A stretch of DNA of 58,624 nucleotides from Chitinophagaceae bacterium (GCA_014879565.1 JACSRW010000016.1:1-58624); one strand, 5' to 3'. Counted from the first letter of the stretch, positions 23,779 to 33,216 are shown. Numbers and translations: made by a program. The notes: generated from the letters alone by a model not told the origin.

Positions 23779-25917
23779 ATGAAAAAGATTTTTTTCCTGC
23801 TTTTTTTATCACCCCTGATCCTGTCTGCGCAGTTAACCTATCCGGTTACAAACAAAGGAGAGGTGGTAGATACTTATCATGGAATTACCGTGCCTGATCC
23901 TTACCGCTGGCTCGAAGATGACCGGAGTCCGGCAACCGCTGAATGGGTCACACAGCAGAATAAAGTGACATTTAACTACCTGGACCAGATTCCTTACCGC
24001 CAGGAATGGCTGGCCAGGCTGGAAGAAATAAATAATTACGCGAAGTATTCCAGTCCTTTCCGGAAACAGGATTTTTTCTATTTCTATAAAAATGACGGAT
24101 TGCAGAATCAGTCGGTGCTTTACCGCCAAAAAGGATTACAGGGTAAGCCGGAACTGGTACTGGACCCCAATAAATTTTCAGCGGAAGGTACCACCAGCCT
24201 GGCCGTATTCAGCCTGTCTAAAAATGGCCGTTATGCCGTGGTGGGTAAATCAGCGGGGGGCAGTGACTGGCGCACCTATTTTGTGATGGATATGCTTACC
24301 AAAAAGTATCTGAAGGATTCACTGGCCTGGGTAAAAGTATCCGGTGCTTCCTGGCAGGGAGATGGATTTTATTACAGCCGTTACCCGGCTCCGGAAAAGG
24401 GTAAAGAATTGTCCACCAAAAATGAAAATCACCAGGTCTGGTTTCATAAAGCAGGCACTTCACAGGAGAAAGACAGACTGGTTTATGAAGACAAGGCCAA
24501 TCCCCAGCGCTTTCATACGGTGTTTACCGATGAATCAGAAAGGTATGTATTCCTGAATATCAGCGACCGCGGTAAGGGAAAGGAAGGAAATAGTCTCTGG
24601 TATATGGACAGCCGCGCCGGGCAGGGCAGTTTTAAACCCCTGATCCCGGAAGTGGGCGATTTTCAGTACAGTTTTGTGGGAGAAAATGCCGGCAAATTTG
24701 TACTGCTTACCAATGATTCGGCACGAAATCGCCGGCTGATCCTGCTGGATCCGGCCAAACCTGCCCGGGAAAACTGGCAGGAAATTTTACCGGAGAAAAC
24801 AGAGAATATTTCAGGGGTCAGTTTTGCCGGGAACCGATTGTTTGTGACTTATATGAAAGATGTGACCAGTCGTGTATATGTGTATGACCTCAACGGGAAG
24901 ATGGAAAGAGAAGTGGTTTTGCCGGGACCAGGTACGGCCGGTGGGTTTGGAGGTGACAAGGAAGATAAGTTTGTGTTTTACACCTTCACGTCCATCACAT
25001 TCCCGCCCACGATTTACAAATACGATATAACCACCGGGCAAAGCACCCTGTTTCGCAAGCCGGAAGTGAAATTCAACCCGGAAGATTATGTAACCGAACA
25101 GGTTTTTTACCCGTCGAAGGACGGCACCAAAATTCCCATGTTTATTGTATACAAACAGGGCCTGCAGAAAAGCGGAAAAAACCCGGCCATTCTCTATGGG
25201 TATGGCGGTTTCAATATCAGTACCACGCCAAATTTCTCACCGGCCCGGATTGCCTGGCTGGAACAGGGAGGGGTTTACTGTCTGGCCAATCTGCGGGGGG
25301 GCAGCGAATACGGCGAGAAATGGCATGAAGCCGGTATGCGCCTGAAGAAACAGAATGTATTTGATGATTGTATTGCCGCGGCCGAATTCCTTATCCGGGA
25401 AGGGTATTCTTCTCCGGATTACCTGGCCGTACAGGGCGGATCCAACGGGGGCCTGCTGGTAGGCGCCGTTATCAATCAGCGGCCGGATCTATTTAAAGTC
25501 GCTATACCACAGGTAGGAGTGATGGATATGCTGCGATTCCACAAATTCACCATTGGCTGGAACTGGATCCCGGAATACGGCAGCAGTGATAACCCGGAGG
25601 ATTTTAAAAACCTTTTTGCGTATTCGCCGGTGCATAATATTAAAGATGGAATCAACTATCCGGCTACCCTGGTGACGACCGCGGACCATGATGACCGTGT
25701 GGTGCCGGCACATTCCTTTAAATATGCGGCCACCCTGCAGGAAAAATACAAAGGCGCGAATCCCGTGCTGATCCGGGTGGATGTTAATTCCGGTCATGGC
25801 GCCAGTAACCTGAAAAAATCACTGGAAACCACGGCAGATATCTATTCATTTATTTTTTACAATACCGGGGCTAAGCCGGATTTTTCGCAACTGCAAAAAG
25901 ATAAAAAGGGATTCTGA
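23779..25917 (+). CDS. Secreted prolyl oligopeptidase, S9 family
   Basis: 712 residues. Signal peptide MKKIFFLLFLSPLILSAQ, then the N-terminal motif VVDTYHGITVPDPYRWLEDD, a seven-bladed propeller, and the alpha/beta hydrolase catalytic domain. The nucleophile is Ser555 in GGSNGGLL; the aspartate is in TADHDDRVVPAHS and the histidine in NSGHGASN. The enzyme cleaves small peptides after proline and matches the periplasmic prolyl endopeptidases described in flavobacteria. It stands 15 bases before the SDR gene, which may be co-transcribed. Confidence 0.95.
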   Translation: MKKIFFLLFLSPLILSAQLTYPVTNKGEVVDTYHGITVPDPYRWLEDDRSPATAEWVTQQNKVTFNYLDQIPYRQEWLARLEEINNYAKYSSPFRKQDFFYFYKNDGLQNQSVLYRQKGLQGKPELVLDPNKFSAEGTTSLAVFSLSKNGRYAVVGKSAGGSDWRTYFVMDMLTKKYLKDSLAWVKVSGASWQGDGFYYSRYPAPEKGKELSTKNENHQVWFHKAGTSQEKDRLVYEDKANPQRFHTVFTDESERYVFLNISDRGKGKEGNSLWYMDSRAGQGSFKPLIPEVGDFQYSFVGENAGKFVLLTNDSARNRRLILLDPAKPARENWQEILPEKTENISGVSFAGNRLFVTYMKDVTSRVYVYDLNGKMEREVVLPGPGTAGGFGGDKEDKFVFYTFTSITFPPTIYKYDITTGQSTLFRKPEVKFNPEDYVTEQVFYPSKDGTKIPMFIVYKQGLQKSGKNPAILYGYGGFNISTTPNFSPARIAWLEQGGVYCLANLRGGSEYGEKWHEAGMRLKKQNVFDDCIAAAEFLIREGYSSPDYLAVQGGSNGGLLVGAVINQRPDLFKVAIPQVGVMDMLRFHKFTIGWNWIPEYGSSDNPEDFKNLFAYSPVHNIKDGINYPATLVTTADHDDRVVPAHSFKYAATLQEKYKGANPVLIRVDVNSGHGASNLKKSLETTADIYSFIFYNTGAKPDFSQLQKDKKGF

Positions 25918-25932
25918 CGGAACATAACAATC

Positions 25933-26847
25933 ATGTATAAACGAATATTGCTGACCGGGGCCAATGGTTTCCTCGGACATCATTTAGCTGCCCGTCTGCT
26001 GAAATGCGGTTATGTACTGATTGCCACGGGGCGGGGACCCTGCCGGTTGCCATTCAGCGGGTCTCCCGGTTTTATATACGAGGAGATGGATTTTACTGAT
26101 CCGCAACAGGTGCAGGAGGTATTCACCCGTCAATCCCCCGGTTATATCATTCATGCGGGCGCTATGACCAGCCCGGATGCCTGTGAACAACAGCGGGAAA
26201 AGGCCTGGCAGGTAAATTGGGAAGGTACCTGCAACCTCCTGCAGGCGGCAGAAAGAACGGGGGTACCCTTTTGTTTTTTGTCTACCGACTTTGTTTTTAG
26301 CGGAACCACCGGTATGTACCGGGAAGATGAAGCCACTGCTCCGGTAAATTATTATGGGTATACCAAGGCGGAAGCGGAAAAAAAAGTACAGGCTGCAAAC
26401 CTGCCCTGGTCAATTGTACGCACCGTGCTGGTTTATGGCGCCCCTCTTCAGGGCCGGGGGAACCTGCTCAGCCTGGTAAAAAACAAACTGGAAAAAGGAG
26501 AGTCCCTGCGCGTGGTGGATGACCAGTTCCGCACACCCACATTTATTGGCGACCTGGTTAATGGGATCTGCCTGCTGCTTGAAAAAAAACAAACCGGTAT
26601 CTGGCATTTTTCGGGGGAAGAAATGATGACGCCCTATGAAATGTCTGTCCGGACAGCTTCATATCTCGGGCTTACATCCGGATTACTGGAAAGAGTAACT
26701 GCTGCCGAATTCCCGGAACCGGCTAAAAGACCGGTGCGCACCGGGTTGTCGGTGGAAAAGGCAAAAAAGGAACTGGGTTATTCCGCAACGGGCTTTTCGG
26801 AAGGATTAAGGCTGACTTTCGGGAACGGGGCCGGTCCGTCTGCATAA
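25933..26847 (+). CDS. SDR-family sugar reductase, RmlD-like
   Basis: 304 residues, extended short-chain dehydrogenase fold. The NAD(P) site is TGANGFLGHHLAARLL; FLSTDFVFSGTTGMYRE and the catalytic YYGYTKAEAEK (Tyr-x3-Lys) follow, then RTVLVYG. This pattern is the RmlD (dTDP-4-dehydrorhamnose reductase) substrate-binding family, but no other rhamnose gene is here, so a generic nucleotide-sugar or aldehyde reductase is equally possible. It ends one base before the stop of the convergent DUF1684 gene. Confidence 0.85.
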   Translation: MYKRILLTGANGFLGHHLAARLLKCGYVLIATGRGPCRLPFSGSPGFIYEEMDFTDPQQVQEVFTRQSPGYIIHAGAMTSPDACEQQREKAWQVNWEGTCNLLQAAERTGVPFCFLSTDFVFSGTTGMYREDEATAPVNYYGYTKAEAEKKVQAANLPWSIVRTVLVYGAPLQGRGNLLSLVKNKLEKGESLRVVDDQFRTPTFIGDLVNGICLLLEKKQTGIWHFSGEEMMTPYEMSVRTASYLGLTSGLLERVTAAEFPEPAKRPVRTGLSVEKAKKELGYSATGFSEGLRLTFGNGAGPSA

Positions 26848-26848
26848 T

Positions 26849-27436
26849 TTAATGAAGTGGTTTCATTTCTCCGGCACTAACGGCCACAGGAAGCCGGTTG
26901 GAGGCAGGGGGTAAGGGGCAATTATAAACATCGCTGATATAGGCGCAATACGGATTATAAGCTTTGTTGAAATCAAGAAAAACCTCAAAGGCTTCCAGTT
27001 CACCGGTACGCAGATCAAGATATCGCCCGTTCTCATAGGTACTTTCCCCGTTGGTAAGGTCTGTGAAGGGCAGGAATAAGTAATCTTCATACTCTTTTAC
27101 ACGCATAAGCTGCTGTGACTGGTAAACCGTCAGTTTCATTTTTTTACCTCCCATTTCAAAACGCACAATCGCCCAGGCGCGGAAAACCTTTTTGACTTTA
27201 CCGGAGGTTTCCATCGCAAACCAGGGGGCATCCCAAATCCGTTCTGTGGTCACTTTTACACGGAATGAAGAGTCTGGGGCAAAAAAACGAAGCCGCTCTT
27301 TTTTATCCTTTATGACTTCATGATGCTGTATATAACGTTCCCGGAATGCCCGCAGGGAGTCTGTCCAGGGATTGTTCTGAGCCTTGCCCTGTAAAAAACA
27401 AAAAAGCAGTATGCCGGTTATGAAAGTATATTTCAT
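26849..27436 (-). CDS. DUF1684 domain protein, exported
   Basis: 195 residues. A signal peptide (YTFITGILLFCFLQGKAQ) is followed by the DUF1684 domain. The signature is near the C-terminus: GRYLDLRTGELEAFEVFLDF, then NKAYNPYCAYISDVYNCPLPP and NRLPVAVSAGE. The function of the family is unknown; it is widespread in Bacteroidota and actinobacteria. It overlaps the arginase gene by one base in the same direction, so translation may be coupled. Confidence 0.85.
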   Translation of the reverse strand: MKYTFITGILLFCFLQGKAQNNPWTDSLRAFRERYIQHHEVIKDKKERLRFFAPDSSFRVKVTTERIWDAPWFAMETSGKVKKVFRAWAIVRFEMGGKKMKLTVYQSQQLMRVKEYEDYLFLPFTDLTNGESTYENGRYLDLRTGELEAFEVFLDFNKAYNPYCAYISDVYNCPLPPASNRLPVAVSAGEMKPLH

Positions 27437-28383
27437 CAGTTCATCATTAATACATTAACACTCCGCTGCAGGATATTAAAAGCGATTTCTGCCATCAGGT
27501 TTTCCTTGTCCAGGGTGGGATTGACCTCAGCGATTTCCAGGCAACATACTTTCCGGTTTTGCATGAATTTACTGATCAGGTCTTCAGCTTCTCTTTCGCG
27601 CAGCCCGTTACCCACCGGCGTACCGGTACCTTTGGAAATGGAAGAGTCCAGCGAATCCACATCAAAAGAAACATAAATATCAGTGCAGTCAGACAGGTAC
27701 CGGAGTACCGATCGCACCACATTTTCAGCGCCTTTACTTCTGACTTCCTTGGTGCTGATCACTTTCATGCCGTATTTTTCAATCAGGTATTTTTCCTCTT
27801 TTTCAAAATCCCTCAGGGAAATAAAGACCACATCTTCCGGCTTTACCTTTGGCGCAATCTTGCCGATATTTTTCATGAACTCCCAGTGTTTGGTGGTCTC
27901 TTCGTCCAGTTCATGTACAGCACATTCTTCGTTGTCTTCGTTAATGGTGGCTGCCATCGGCATGCCATGTACATTCCCGGAAGGTGTGGTGTAGGGGGTA
28001 TGCAGGTCCGCATGGGCATCAATCCAGATCACCCCCAGTTTGCATTTCGGTTTGGCCATTTTTATACCGGCCATCGTAGCGCCCGCAATACTGTGATCGC
28101 CGCTGAGTACAACCGGAAAGAAATTATTCCGGATGGTTTCGCTGACGGCTTTGCCCACCCGCTCATACAAAGTGGCCACACCCTTGATCCTTTTCGCGTA
28201 AGGAGATTCTATCGGCTCATAGAGTAATTTGTTTTCTGTTGGTACTTTTTCAGAGGGAAAGTGAATAAAGAAATTACTCATGAAATCAAGTGCAGCAATC
28301 TTTATAGCTTCAATACCCAGGCTGGCACCCCGTGTTCCGGCGCCGATTTCAGAAGGGACTTCAATCAGTTTAATATTTTTCAT
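27436..28383 (-). CDS. rocF: Arginase
   Basis: 315 residues, ureohydrolase fold. The manganese ligands lie in VVLSGDHSIAGATM, WIDAHADLHTP and SFDVDSLDSSISKGTGTP, in the order and spacing of arginases. The N-terminal stretch (IEVPSEIGAGTRGASLGIEAIK) fits the arginase branch rather than agmatinase or formimidoylglutamase, though these are hard to part by eye. It hydrolyses arginine to ornithine and urea in the cytoplasm. It starts a two-gene unit with the DUF1684 gene; no urease is in the window. Confidence 0.88.
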   Translation of the reverse strand: MKNIKLIEVPSEIGAGTRGASLGIEAIKIAALDFMSNFFIHFPSEKVPTENKLLYEPIESPYAKRIKGVATLYERVGKAVSETIRNNFFPVVLSGDHSIAGATMAGIKMAKPKCKLGVIWIDAHADLHTPYTTPSGNVHGMPMAATINEDNEECAVHELDEETTKHWEFMKNIGKIAPKVKPEDVVFISLRDFEKEEKYLIEKYGMKVISTKEVRSKGAENVVRSVLRYLSDCTDIYVSFDVDSLDSSISKGTGTPVGNGLREREAEDLISKFMQNRKVCCLEIAEVNPTLDKENLMAEIAFNILQRSVNVLMMN

Positions 28384-28738
28384 ATAGTATTGTTACAGGT
28401 GGTTCCCGGCCTGCGGGAAAAGATAATAACCGGAAAATGGCGGTACTTAATCGGGAATATAGAAGTTGGCCGGAAGGGAGAGTTCGGCAAAGCGATAACC
28501 GCTGAAGGGTTTGTATCCGGACGATTTTTTCACCAGATAAAGATAACTAATTAGTGTTAGTGTATCAAGAGAAGCAAGGCGGAAAGTTTGGCCAATTTCT
28601 TTCGGAAATACTGGTGGTCAACCGGTTGTGGTGTTTTTTGTACTTGTTTGGGCCGCTGTTTCTCCCGGTTTGGTGAAAATAATAATATCTTTAAACCGTC
28701 TCTTACAACCAGATCCACCAGGTTTTCATCCCATAAAA
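28384..28738. other. Divergent gene-free stretch
   Basis: 355 bases between the divergent arginase and metallophosphoesterase genes. Short frames at 28557-28757 and 28588-28809 match no family and overlap each other on opposite strands. I see no clear promoter pair or repeat. Part of this stretch would be coding if the next gene begins at the ATG at 28628 rather than at the GTG at 28739. Confidence 0.4.
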
Positions 28739-29845
28739 GTGCTGAAGAAGAATTCATTTTTCCTGTTTTTGGTTCCGTTATTGGCGGGGGTCAGTTTTTT
28801 TTCGTTTGAAACTACCACCCTGCAAACCGATGGCCCCTATGTTTTTTATCGCGACAACCGGGTTTTTGTTCATAGGGTGATGGAACGAGACAGGCAGAAA
28901 TTTCTGGAAACTGATTCTTTTTCGGCCCTGGTGAAAACAGATAAACCCCTGTTGGTGCCCACCGGAGAACCCGGGGAATATTTTACGGTCAGAATCCGGC
29001 CGGGACATCGCAATGAAAAGCCTGAGTACAGAAAAGTGAGCCGGCAACTGGTGATTTCGGATATGGAAGGGAATCTGAAAGCCTTTATCCGGCTGCTTCG
29101 TGGTACAGGCGTAATTGACAAGTCGTTTAACTGGACTTTCGGAGACGGCCACCTGGTGCTGGCCGGAGATTTTTTTGACAGGGGTGCCCAGGTCACCGAA
29201 CTGCTTTGGCTGGTGTACAGCCTGGAGGAAAAGGCAAAAGCAGCCGGCGGGTATGTTCATTTTATCCTGGGCAATCATGAGATCATGAATCTGAACGGCG
29301 ATTTCCGCTATGTGCATCCCCGCTATTTTGAGCATGCGGCCCTGATGAACCTCAGTTATTATGAGGTATTTAATGAAAATACTGAACTGGGCCGCTGGCT
29401 CAGGTCCAAAAATATTGTGGAGAGGGTGGGGGATATCCTCTATGTACATGGTGGTATTTCACCTCTGCTGAACCGGTTCAATATCCCGGCACCGGGTATT
29501 AATCAGCAGGCAAGGCCCTTTTATGCCGACAGCAGTTATTTATACCCGGATCTGTTTACAGAAGTACTTTTCAGTGACCTGGGCCCCTTCTGGTACCGGG
29601 GGTATTATACCGGTATGGAAAGACCCGGTATACAGCAGGTTGACAGTACACTCCGGTTATTCGGGGCCCGGTATATCACAACGGGACACACCATTGCGGC
29701 GGATACCATCAGCGTCTGGTATAACAATAAAGTGTTTAATACCGATGTGCCGCATTACAGTGGTAAATCGGAAGCGCTTCTTTATGAAAAGGGCCTTTTT
29801 TACAGGGTCAGTCAACACGGTGAAAAATTCAGGATCGGGGGATGA
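28739..29845 (+). CDS. Exported calcineurin-like metallophosphoesterase
   Basis: 368 residues from a GTG start at 28739, chosen because a clean signal sequence (LKKNSFFLFLVPLLAGVSFF) begins there; the ATG at 28628 adds 37 residues unlike any family. Metal motifs in order: VISDMEGN, VLAGDFFDRG, ILGNHEIMNLNG, LYVHGGISP and TTGHTIAADT. This matches the Shewanella-like (PPP-related) protein phosphatase group. It may dephosphorylate proteins or small molecules in the periplasm. The aspartate-methionine variation in the first motif (DMEG instead of DxHG) is typical of this subgroup. Confidence 0.85.
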   Translation: MLKKNSFFLFLVPLLAGVSFFSFETTTLQTDGPYVFYRDNRVFVHRVMERDRQKFLETDSFSALVKTDKPLLVPTGEPGEYFTVRIRPGHRNEKPEYRKVSRQLVISDMEGNLKAFIRLLRGTGVIDKSFNWTFGDGHLVLAGDFFDRGAQVTELLWLVYSLEEKAKAAGGYVHFILGNHEIMNLNGDFRYVHPRYFEHAALMNLSYYEVFNENTELGRWLRSKNIVERVGDILYVHGGISPLLNRFNIPAPGINQQARPFYADSSYLYPDLFTEVLFSDLGPFWYRGYYTGMERPGIQQVDSTLRLFGARYITTGHTIAADTISVWYNNKVFNTDVPHYSGKSEALLYEKGLFYRVSQHGEKFRIGG

Positions 29846-29936
29846 GCAGCCTGCCGGACTGTCCTAACCTGTCCTGATCTTTTAGGTTTTATGCCCCTCT
29901 TCGCTTAATTTTGCCCCACTTTTTAAAAAGCAAAAC

Positions 29937-30926
29937 ATGGCAAGATCTATAGCATTTCGTGAAGCGATCCGGGAAGCTCTTACAGAGGAAATGAGAAGGG
30001 ATGAACGGGTATTCCTGATGGGGGAAGAGGTAGCTGAGTATAACGGCGCCTACAAGGTAAGCCAGGGAATGCTCGCCGAATTTGGCGCCAAAAGAGTGAT
30101 TGATACCCCCATTTCCGAACTGGGCTTTGCCGCCATCGGAGTGGGAGCAGCCCAGAATGGTCTCCGGCCGGTGGTAGAGTTCATGACCTGGAATTTTGCC
30201 GTTCTGGCTTTAGATCAAATTCTCAATACGGCTTCTAAGATGCTGGCAATGAGCGGAGGGCAAATCAGCTGTCCAATTGTTTTCCGGGGACCAAACGGCT
30301 CTGCCGGCCAGTTGGGAGCCCAGCACTCTACCGCTTTTGAGGCCATGTATGCCAATATACCCGGTATTAAAGTGGTATCGCCCAGCAACGGGTACGATGC
30401 CAAGGGGTTGCTCAAGCAGGCCATCCGTTTTGAAGAAGATCCGGTCATGTTTATGGAAAGTGAGCAGATGTACGGCGATAAGTCGGAAGTGCCGGAAGAG
30501 GAGTATTATATTGAACTGGGTAAGGCTGATATTAAAAAGCCCGGACGCGATGTGACCATTGTATCCTTTAATAAAATGATGAAAGTAGCGCTGGGAGCAG
30601 CGGCTGAACTGGAAAAAGAAGGGGTGAGTGCGGAGGTAATTGATCTCCGGACCATTCGTCCCCTTGACTGGATGACAATTCTTGAAAGTGTAAAAAAGAC
30701 AAACAGGCTGGTAATTGTGGAAGAGCAGTGGCCCTTTGCCTCTGTTTCCTCTGAGATCAGTTACCGGATACAAAAGGAAGGATTTGATTACCTGGATGCC
30801 CCGATTCGCCGGATCACTGCGGCTGATGCGCCCTTGCATTACGCGCCTAACCTGGTGGCTGCCGCTTTACCGGATGTAACCCGTACGGTAAAACTGGTGA
30901 AGGAGGTCATGTACCAGGAAAAATAA
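29937..30926 (+). CDS. pdhB: Pyruvate dehydrogenase E1 component, beta subunit
   Basis: 329 residues, covering the whole transketolase-type E1-beta chain. Motifs include FREAIREALTEEMRRDERVF, GEEVAEYNGAYKVSQG, RVIDTPISELGF and EFMTWNFAVLALDQI, and the C-terminal VIDLRTIRPLDW. The Bacteroidota enzyme is split into alpha and beta chains; the alpha gene and the E2 gene are not adjacent. A TAATTTTG element lies about 30 bases before the start, without a good -33 partner. A clear terminator follows the stop. Confidence 0.94.
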   Translation: MARSIAFREAIREALTEEMRRDERVFLMGEEVAEYNGAYKVSQGMLAEFGAKRVIDTPISELGFAAIGVGAAQNGLRPVVEFMTWNFAVLALDQILNTASKMLAMSGGQISCPIVFRGPNGSAGQLGAQHSTAFEAMYANIPGIKVVSPSNGYDAKGLLKQAIRFEEDPVMFMESEQMYGDKSEVPEEEYYIELGKADIKKPGRDVTIVSFNKMMKVALGAAAELEKEGVSAEVIDLRTIRPLDWMTILESVKKTNRLVIVEEQWPFASVSSEISYRIQKEGFDYLDAPIRRITAADAPLHYAPNLVAAALPDVTRTVKLVKEVMYQEK

Positions 30927-30950
30927 GTAAGGGTGCAAAAACCTGCAAAT

Positions 30951-30975
30951 TTCCCGCTCCGGCGGGAATTTTTTT
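30951..30975 (+). terminator. Intrinsic terminator after pdhB
   Basis: TTCCCGC (30951-30957) pairs with GCGGGAA (30962-30968) across a four-base loop and is followed by seven T residues. Confidence 0.85.
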
Positions 30976-31076
30976 GCCCGGTAATAAAATAAAAAAAAAT
31001 CCGGTTATTCTGCAACGTTTTGGCTTATATAGTGCATCTTTGTTATGGTTTTTCATAGGATATTGGATTTTAAAAC

Positions 31077-31100
31077 GAGGCTGGGTTTCTACCCGGCCTC
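31077..31100 (+). other. Leader hairpin upstream of the sigma-54 activator gene
   Basis: GAGGCTGGGT (31077-31086) pairs with ACCCGGCCTC (31091-31100) across a TTCT loop, with one G-T pair. Only a mixed A/T tract follows, so it is at best a weak terminator; it may be a leader structure for the gene at 31172. Confidence 0.4.
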
Positions 31101-31171
31101 TATTATTTAATACATGGTAACTTCTGTTAAGCCCGCTGAATCAGTTATTTTTGTTTTTCTAAACCTGCGCT

Positions 31172-32332
31172 ATGGCTGATATCCTGATTATTGATGATGA
31201 AAAAGCAATCCGCAAGACTTTATCTGAGATCCTGAATTTTGAAGGGTATAAAACCGAGGAGGCATCCGACGGGGAAGAAGGCCTGAAAAAGTTTAAGGAA
31301 AAGAACTACGACCTGGTTCTTTGTGATATAAAAATGCCCAAACTGGATGGAATTGAATTTCTCCAGCGTGCCGGGGAAGCGAATCCGGATGTGCCGGTGA
31401 TCATGATTTCCGGGCACGGTAATATTGAAACAGCCGTGGAAGCCGTTAAAAAAGGGGCCTATGATTACATCTCCAAGCCACCCGACCTGAATCGCCTTCT
31501 CATTACCATCCGCAATGCGATGGATAAAAGTAAACTGGTGACCGAAACGCGGGTGCTGAAAAGAAAAGTCAGCCGGGTGCAGGATATGATCGGCGAATCG
31601 GAAGGAATCCGGAAAATTAAAGAGACAATTGAAAAAGTAGCGCCCACGGAAGCCCGTATCCTGATTACCGGGGAAAACGGGGTGGGGAAAGAACTGGTGG
31701 CCCGCTGGATTCATGAAAAAAGTAACCGTGCCAGCGGCCCGATGATTGAAGTGAACTGCGCCGCTATCCCGACTGAGTTAATCGAAAGTGAGCTTTTCGG
31801 ACATGAAAAAGGCTCTTTCACTTCCGCAGTAAAACAACGGATCGGCAAGTTTGAGTCGGCCAACGGGGGAACCCTGTTCCTGGATGAAATCGGGGATATG
31901 AGTGCCAGTGCGCAGGCCAAAGTGCTCCGGGCCCTCCAGGAAGGAAAAATAACCCGGGTAGGCGCTGATAAGGATATCAGTGTGGACGTACGGGTGATTG
32001 CCGCCACCAATAAAGACCTGCTGAAGGAAACAGAAGCCCGGAATTTCAGGCTCGACCTTTATCACCGGCTGAGTGTAATCCTGATTCATGTGCCTTCCCT
32101 GAACGACCGGCGGGACGACATCCCGTTGCTCGTAGACCAGTTCCTTACTGATATCTGCACCGATTATGGCATTGCCAAAAAGCAAACCGAACCGGAGGCT
32201 ATCAGCCTGTTGAAGGAATACAACTGGACCGGTAACATCCGGGAGCTCCGCAATGTGGTGGAGAGACTGGTTATCCTTTCCGGAAAAAATATTACAGCGG
32301 AAGATGTACGCACTTATGTAATGCCCAAATAG
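31172..32332 (+). CDS. Sigma-54-dependent response regulator without DNA-binding domain
   Basis: 386 residues. Receiver domain 1-120 with phospho-acceptor D52 in CDIKMPK; sigma-54 AAA+ domain from about 145 with Walker A GENGVGKE, the loop GSFTSA in place of the usual GAFTGA, Walker B GGTLFLDEIGD, and the sensor motif NWTGNIRELRNVVERL. The chain ends at VRTYVMPK, where most NtrC-type proteins continue into a Fis helix-turn-helix. It should activate RNA polymerase with sigma-54, perhaps from solution. The variant loop and the missing DNA-binding domain recur in Bacteroidota proteins of this group, as far as I recall. No kinase is adjacent. Confidence 0.92.
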   Translation: MADILIIDDEKAIRKTLSEILNFEGYKTEEASDGEEGLKKFKEKNYDLVLCDIKMPKLDGIEFLQRAGEANPDVPVIMISGHGNIETAVEAVKKGAYDYISKPPDLNRLLITIRNAMDKSKLVTETRVLKRKVSRVQDMIGESEGIRKIKETIEKVAPTEARILITGENGVGKELVARWIHEKSNRASGPMIEVNCAAIPTELIESELFGHEKGSFTSAVKQRIGKFESANGGTLFLDEIGDMSASAQAKVLRALQEGKITRVGADKDISVDVRVIAATNKDLLKETEARNFRLDLYHRLSVILIHVPSLNDRRDDIPLLVDQFLTDICTDYGIAKKQTEPEAISLLKEYNWTGNIRELRNVVERLVILSGKNITAEDVRTYVMPK

Positions 32333-32334
32333 GC

Positions 32335-33216
32335 CTATTTTCCGGCAATGCGGCGGGCTGTACTGATCAGTTCTTCCAGCGAATGCAGGTTGATTTCTTT
32401 TTTTCTGTTTTCATCCGCTTCCGCGATACCGGGTCCTGAACGGATAATAATCCCCGGAAAAATCGTATGTAATTGCTCCAGGAAGTTTTCCGGTGAATAC
32501 CCCTGCAGGTACGTAATTACATGCGTAAAGAGATAATCGGCCCTGTGTTCTTCCAGATAACAGGCCAGGCTCCCGGTGGAAGTATTGGTGCCAAAATATA
32601 CGGTTCGGCAACCGGCCTGCCGGAAATAGTAATTGGCGGTTAACAGCGGTATTTCATGAAATTCGCCTTCCGGCGCGAAGATCACCACAACCGGGGTTCC
32701 CGGCAGGGCAGGGGGAAGCCCGTCGGTCGTTAAAATAATTTTTTTCCGGATAATATGACTGGCAAAATGCTCCTGTGCCGGAATGGCATGATTGGTCAGC
32801 CAGAGCATTCCGATCCGTTGCAGATACGGATATAGAATAAACCGGATACAATGATCAAGCCCGTTGCGTAACACCACACAACTGATAATTTTTTCGAATA
32901 GTTCTTTATCAAATTCAAGGCTTGCCGAAATAAGCTGGTGGATAAATCCTTCATCCCGGGTGTCGGACTGGCTGATCGCTTCAAACGCTTTTTCCATCTC
33001 CGGGAGATTCATGGCAGCGATGGCAGAGATTTTGTAACCACTGTGATAGAGATAGGCTACCTGCAGCCATTTTTTCAGGTCTTCATTGCTGTATACCCGG
33101 TGCTGGCCACCCGGCCTTTCCGACAGACCCAGTCCGTAACGTTGCTCCCAGGCCCGCAGGGTATGCGCTTTAACCCGGCACAAATGTTCAATATCACGGA
33201 TGCTGAATTGCTGCAT
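32335..33216 (-). CDS. MerR-type regulator with a cobalamin-binding-like domain (CarH/LitR-like)
   Basis: 293 residues. N-terminal MerR helix-turn-helix (FSIRDIEHLCRVKAHTLRAWEQRYG), then a helical bundle and a Rossmann-like B12-type domain. The bundle holds W139 followed after nine residues by E149-H150 (WLTNHAIPAQEH), the motif that shields adenosylcobalamin in CarH photoreceptors. The B12 domain has EGEFHEI with H187, in the position of the lower cobalt ligand, but proline replaces the usual glycine in ExHxxG. It may sense light or cobalamin. No carotenoid gene is near. The gene ends two bases from the convergent activator gene. Confidence 0.88.
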   Translation of the reverse strand: MQQFSIRDIEHLCRVKAHTLRAWEQRYGLGLSERPGGQHRVYSNEDLKKWLQVAYLYHSGYKISAIAAMNLPEMEKAFEAISQSDTRDEGFIHQLISASLEFDKELFEKIISCVVLRNGLDHCIRFILYPYLQRIGMLWLTNHAIPAQEHFASHIIRKKIILTTDGLPPALPGTPVVVIFAPEGEFHEIPLLTANYYFRQAGCRTVYFGTNTSTGSLACYLEEHRADYLFTHVITYLQGYSPENFLEQLHTIFPGIIIRSGPGIAEADENRKKEINLHSLEELISTARRIAGK

